NCBI RefSeq assembly: GCF_900635155.1
Contig: NZ_LR134002.1
Location: 2,046,001 to 2,110,000 of the forward strand
Direction: 5' to 3'
Origin: Streptococcus sanguinis
GTDB taxonomy: Bacteria > Bacillota > Bacilli > Lactobacillales > Streptococcaceae
Length of the DNA stretch: 64,000 bases
Position numbers and translations under genes: made by a program. The notes beneath the pieces are model-generated. The model had not been told where the DNA came from and did no database searches. It saw only the letters and a program-made list of their open reading frames with translations. Shown one piece after another: positions 61,546-64,000 of this stretch (the stretch's first letter is position 1; each line of letters starts with the position of its first letter).

Positions 61546-62343
61546 ATGCCACAACAACTCTTTAAAGAATTTGCCCAGCTAGATCAAGTGGAAGCTATTG
61601 TTCTCGGTGGCTCTCGTGCTGGACAGCATTTTGACAAAGACTCAGACTATGATGTTTATATCTACTTGACAGATTCCATTGCTCCCACGACTCGACGCGA
61701 TATCCTCAGCAAGTACTGCTCCTACATGGAAATCGGCAATCAGTTTTGGGAACTAGAGGATGACTGTGTGCTGAAGAGCAAGATCGAAATTGAGCTCATT
61801 TACCGTACACTGGATAGCTTTGATAAAGACCTGCAGACTGTAGTCCTAGACCATCAGGCTCAGAATGCCTACACCACCTGTATGTGGCACAATCTGCTCC
61901 ACAGCAAAATCATCTATGACCGAAATGGTCGCTATGGAGCGCTTCAAAACAAGTACAGACGACCTTATCCAGCTGAACTGAAAAAGAATATTATCAAGAA
62001 GCAGCTCCTCTTACTCGATCAAGCCATGCCAGCTTTCTCCAAACAAATAGAAAAAGCGCTCAAGCGTCAGGACCTGCTCAGTATCAATCACCGTAGCAGT
62101 GAATTTTTTGCTTCCTATTTTGACTTGCTCTTCGCCCTAAACGAACAGACTCACCCTGGAGAAAAGAGAATGCTAGAGTTTGCAAAAACCAACTGCATGC
62201 TATTACCTCAGCATTTCGAAGAAAATATACAGACCTATTTTCAAAAGCTCTACACAGAGCCCGCTGAAGCGATAAAGCTTATCAATCAGCTAGTGACGAC
62301 CATCAAACCAGTCATTCCTCAAGAAATTATTGGTAGTTTTTAG
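61546..62343 (+). CDS. Nucleotidyltransferase-fold protein, DUF4037-like
   Basis: This 265-residue protein has the minimal nucleotidyltransferase motif VEAIVLGGSRAGQHFDKDSDYDVYIYL (GS then DxD), as in aminoglycoside nucleotidyltransferases and DUF4037 proteins, with a third acidic residue in KIEIELIYR. The helical C-terminal half (residues about 130-265, with AFSKQIEKALKRQDLLSINHRSSEFFASYFDLLFALNEQTHPGEKR) matches the DUF4037 type. The ATG at 61546 has GAGGAAA upstream, and the long in-frame extension to 61309 is rejected. Substrate unknown; antibiotic modification is possible but not shown. Confidence 0.8.
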   Translation: MPQQLFKEFAQLDQVEAIVLGGSRAGQHFDKDSDYDVYIYLTDSIAPTTRRDILSKYCSYMEIGNQFWELEDDCVLKSKIEIELIYRTLDSFDKDLQTVVLDHQAQNAYTTCMWHNLLHSKIIYDRNGRYGALQNKYRRPYPAELKKNIIKKQLLLLDQAMPAFSKQIEKALKRQDLLSINHRSSEFFASYFDLLFALNEQTHPGEKRMLEFAKTNCMLLPQHFEENIQTYFQKLYTEPAEAIKLINQLVTTIKPVIPQEIIGSF

Positions 62344-62397
62344 GAATGCAACCTGAAGCCACAGCCCCATTGCTGCAGAAGCTAAAAAAATTAGAGA

Positions 62398-62572
62398 GTG
62401 GGACAGAAATCGGTAATTCGTTAGAATTCGATTTCGTCGTCCCACCTCCGCACAGTTGAGTAGGGCTGTAAAAGCTGATGAAATCAGCGTAGTAGAGCCC
62501 ACTCAACCACTGCGTCTTGCTCGACAATCCAAAGACAATTGAGAGGCTAGGACTTTTGTCCCAGCCTCTTTT
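62398..62572. repeat. Composite intergenic repeat with three hairpins
   Basis: Three nested or successive hairpins fill the gap before dtd: GTGGGAC/GTCCCAC (62398-62445) with inner GAAATCG/CGATTTC and AATTC/GAATT; GTTGAGT/ACTCAAC (62455-62507) with inner GCTGAT/ATCAGC; and GAGGCT-GGAC/GTCC-AGCCTC (62543-62568) followed by TTTT. I recall this string as a dispersed repeat in oral streptococci, but have not checked. The last hairpin could terminate the nucleotidyltransferase transcript. Confidence 0.75.
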
Positions 62573-62588
62573 CATTCTTCTTCTCTTC

Positions 62589-63032
62589 TCAGCGATTCTT
62601 TGTATCCAAGATAATGGTCACTGGACCATCATTGACTAGCTCTACCTGCATGTCTGCCCCAAAAATCCCCGTCCGAGTTGGCACCTCTTGCTTCAAGGCA
62701 AGATTGAAGGCATCATAAAAATTGCTAGCCATCTCTGGCGGAGCAGCCTTAACAAAGGCTGGCCGATTACCCTTTTTGGTATCTGCATGCAGAGTGAACT
62801 GGGAAATTGACAAAATCTCTCCAGCAATGTCCTTGATAGACAGGTTCATCTTGCGCTCAGCATCGGAAAAAATCCGCATATTGACAATCTTCCTGACTGC
62901 ATAATCCATATCTTCCTGACTATCGTCAGGCCCTACGCCTACTAGGAGCAGGAGACCTTGTCCAATACTGCTGTGCAGCTGCTGGTCAATGCTGACCTGA
63001 GCACGTTTTACGCGCTGAATCACTATTTTCAT
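62589..63032 (-). CDS. dtd: D-aminoacyl-tRNA deacylase
   Basis: This 147-residue enzyme hydrolyses D-aminoacyl-tRNAs and removes glycine mischarged on tRNA-Ala. [33 protein letters not shown] is the canonical start. The active-site motifs SQFTLHAD and [11 protein letters not shown] (cross-subunit Gly-Pro and Thr) are present. It follows rel by 56 bp on the same strand, the common rel-dtd order in Firmicutes. Confidence 0.96.
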   Translation of the reverse strand: MKIVIQRVKRAQVSIDQQLHSSIGQGLLLLVGVGPDDSQEDMDYAVRKIVNMRIFSDAERKMNLSIKDIAGEILSISQFTLHADTKKGNRPAFVKAAPPEMASNFYDAFNLALKQEVPTRTGIFGADMQVELVNDGPVTIILDTKNR

Positions 63033-63088
63033 ATCTTTTCCTTTGATTTAACGGTAACATATAGCTAGATAATGATTTCCAAAATAGA

Positions 63089-64000
63089 TCAACCATTAGT
63101 CCGCTTGACCGAGTAGACCTCCGGCACGCTCTTAATCTTATCCACCACCGTCGTCAGCATGGACAGATTAGCAATGCCAAAAGAAACGTGGATATTAGCA
63201 AATTTCATATCCTTGGTCGGCTGAGCATTTACTGTTGAAATATTTTTAGTGGTATTAGACAGAACCTGCAACACATCGTTGAGGAGACCAGAGCGGTTGA
63301 GACCGTAAATATCAATGTGAGCCGTGTACTCTTTGGTCGTGTTGTTGTCTTCCCATTCCACATCAATCAGCCGCTGCTCGTAATTTTCCTGAGCCTTGAG
63401 ATTCATGCAGTCCTGCCGGTGGATGGCCACACCGCGGCCTTTGGTAATATAGCCGACAATATCATCACCTGGTACAGGATTACAGCACTTAGCAATCCGG
63501 ATGAGGAGACCAGACGCCCCCTGAATAACCACACCGCCTTCGTGCTTAACCTTGAGGGTGTCTTTTTTGTTTTCGACCTTGACTTCGCCGCCCTTGACCA
63601 ATTCCTCGGCTTCTGCTCTGGCCTTGGCCCGTTCTTCCTCACGGCGCTCTTTTTCTGTCAGGCGGTTGAAAATGCTAATGGCACCAATCTCACCGAAGCC
63701 AATCGCCGCAAAAAGCGCCTCTTCAGTCTTATAGCTGGTCTTCTGCAGCACTTCTTCCATGTGCTTCTTGTCCATGTACTTATTGGCTACATAGCCATGC
63801 TCCTGGAATTGAGCCTGCAAGAGCTCCCGCCCTTTGGAGATAGACAGCTCCTTGTCTTGATTTTTAAAGAACTGACGGATTTTATTTCTAGCCTTGCTAG
63901 TCTTGACAATATTAAGCCAGTCGCGGCTCGGTCCGAAAGAGTTAGCGTTGGTGATGATTTCCACCTGATCACCTGTCCTGAGCTTGGTTGTCAGAGGCAC
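63089..64000 (-). CDS. rel: (p)ppGpp synthetase/hydrolase Rel, C-terminal part only
   Basis: These are the last 303 residues of a bifunctional RelA/SpoT homologue; the HD hydrolase and synthetase domains lie beyond the right edge of the window. What is present starts near the end of the TGS domain (KLRTGDQVEIITN), followed by the helical region (ARNKIRQFFKNQDKE). A zinc-finger/conserved-cysteine region (GLLIRIAKCCNPVPGDDIVGYITKGRGVAIHRQDCMN) is next, then a C-terminal ACT/RRM domain (IDIYGLNRSGLLNDVLQVLSNTTKNI). The apparent GTG at 64000 is only the window edge. Confidence 0.96.
   Translation of the reverse strand: MPLTTKLRTGDQVEIITNANSFGPSRDWLNIVKTSKARNKIRQFFKNQDKELSISKGRELLQAQFQEHGYVANKYMDKKHMEEVLQKTSYKTEEALFAAIGFGEIGAISIFNRLTEKERREEERAKARAEAEELVKGGEVKVENKKDTLKVKHEGGVVIQGASGLLIRIAKCCNPVPGDDIVGYITKGRGVAIHRQDCMNLKAQENYEQRLIDVEWEDNNTTKEYTAHIDIYGLNRSGLLNDVLQVLSNTTKNISTVNAQPTKDMKFANIHVSFGIANLSMLTTVVDKIKSVPEVYSVKRTNG

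Overview
The window reads as chromosomal DNA from an oral, viridans-group Streptococcus of the sanguinis/gordonii type. This rests on gene content and order: an ssaACB (scaCBA) manganese transporter between pepO and tpx, a ScaR-type regulator nearby, an antigen I/II adhesin beside pgk, LPXTG surface proteins with KxGKxW-free or YSIRK-like signals, glnRA, and a pneumococcus-like gldA/fsa/glycyl-radical/PTS block upstream of leuS. No rRNA, tRNA, CRISPR array, prophage or transposase was seen.

Layout. 1-1.9 kb: a truncated MFS efflux gene, an unannotated 29-codon ORF and a PadR regulator, all on the minus strand. 2-6.5 kb: a methyltransferase, then a minus-strand run marR-tsaB-rimI-tsaD-azlC-azlD (tRNA t6A modification plus branched-chain amino acid export). 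6.6-9.9 kb, plus strand: an SDR epimerase, then rpoY-rnjA. 9.9-15.4 kb, minus: a VOC-TetR-AlkC operon, GNAT, glnRA with a GlnR box, a FUSC-like protein and a LysM-CHAP wall hydrolase. 15.6-25.3 kb: antigen I/II, pgk, a VIT1-type transporter and leuS. 25.4-35.4 kb: a catabolic island (gldA, fsa, glycyl radical enzyme, Lac-type PTS, SorC and DeoR regulators, activase) in which the same short sequences recur at several promoters. 35.5-39 kb: GT2, a NERD protein and an LPXTG protein. 39.1-46.2 kb: a catabolite-controlled bgaC/PTS operon with a divergent ROK regulator and a TIM-barrel protein. 46.4-51.7 kb: pepO, ssaACB, tpx. 51.7-58.5 kb: a DUF3114-like protein, a large coiled-coil LPXTG protein and a repeat-rich C39 peptidase. 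58.7-64 kb: scaR, marR-EVE, a CPBP protease, a nucleotidyltransferase, a composite hairpin repeat, dtd and the 3' part of rel.

The strongest observations are these. (1) The 25.4-35.4 kb island would usually be labelled pyruvate formate-lyase, but its glycyl radical enzyme has a Gly-Cys-Val-Glu active site and sits with an FSA aldolase, GldA and a PTS. That is the gene set of the radical-mediated 1,5-anhydrohexitol-6-phosphate pathway described for E. coli YbiW/PflD. (2) A 29-residue peptide ORF with a strong ribosome binding site lies between padR and an exporter and ends EMIVIGGGGSW, resembling short hydrophobic signalling peptides. (3) The island holds a 12-bp dyad placed equally upstream of two promoters and a family of DeoR-like 12-mers. 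(4) A secreted C39 peptidase carries five near-identical 309-bp repeats under a promoter with two operators. All calls come from reading the sequence; no database search was run.
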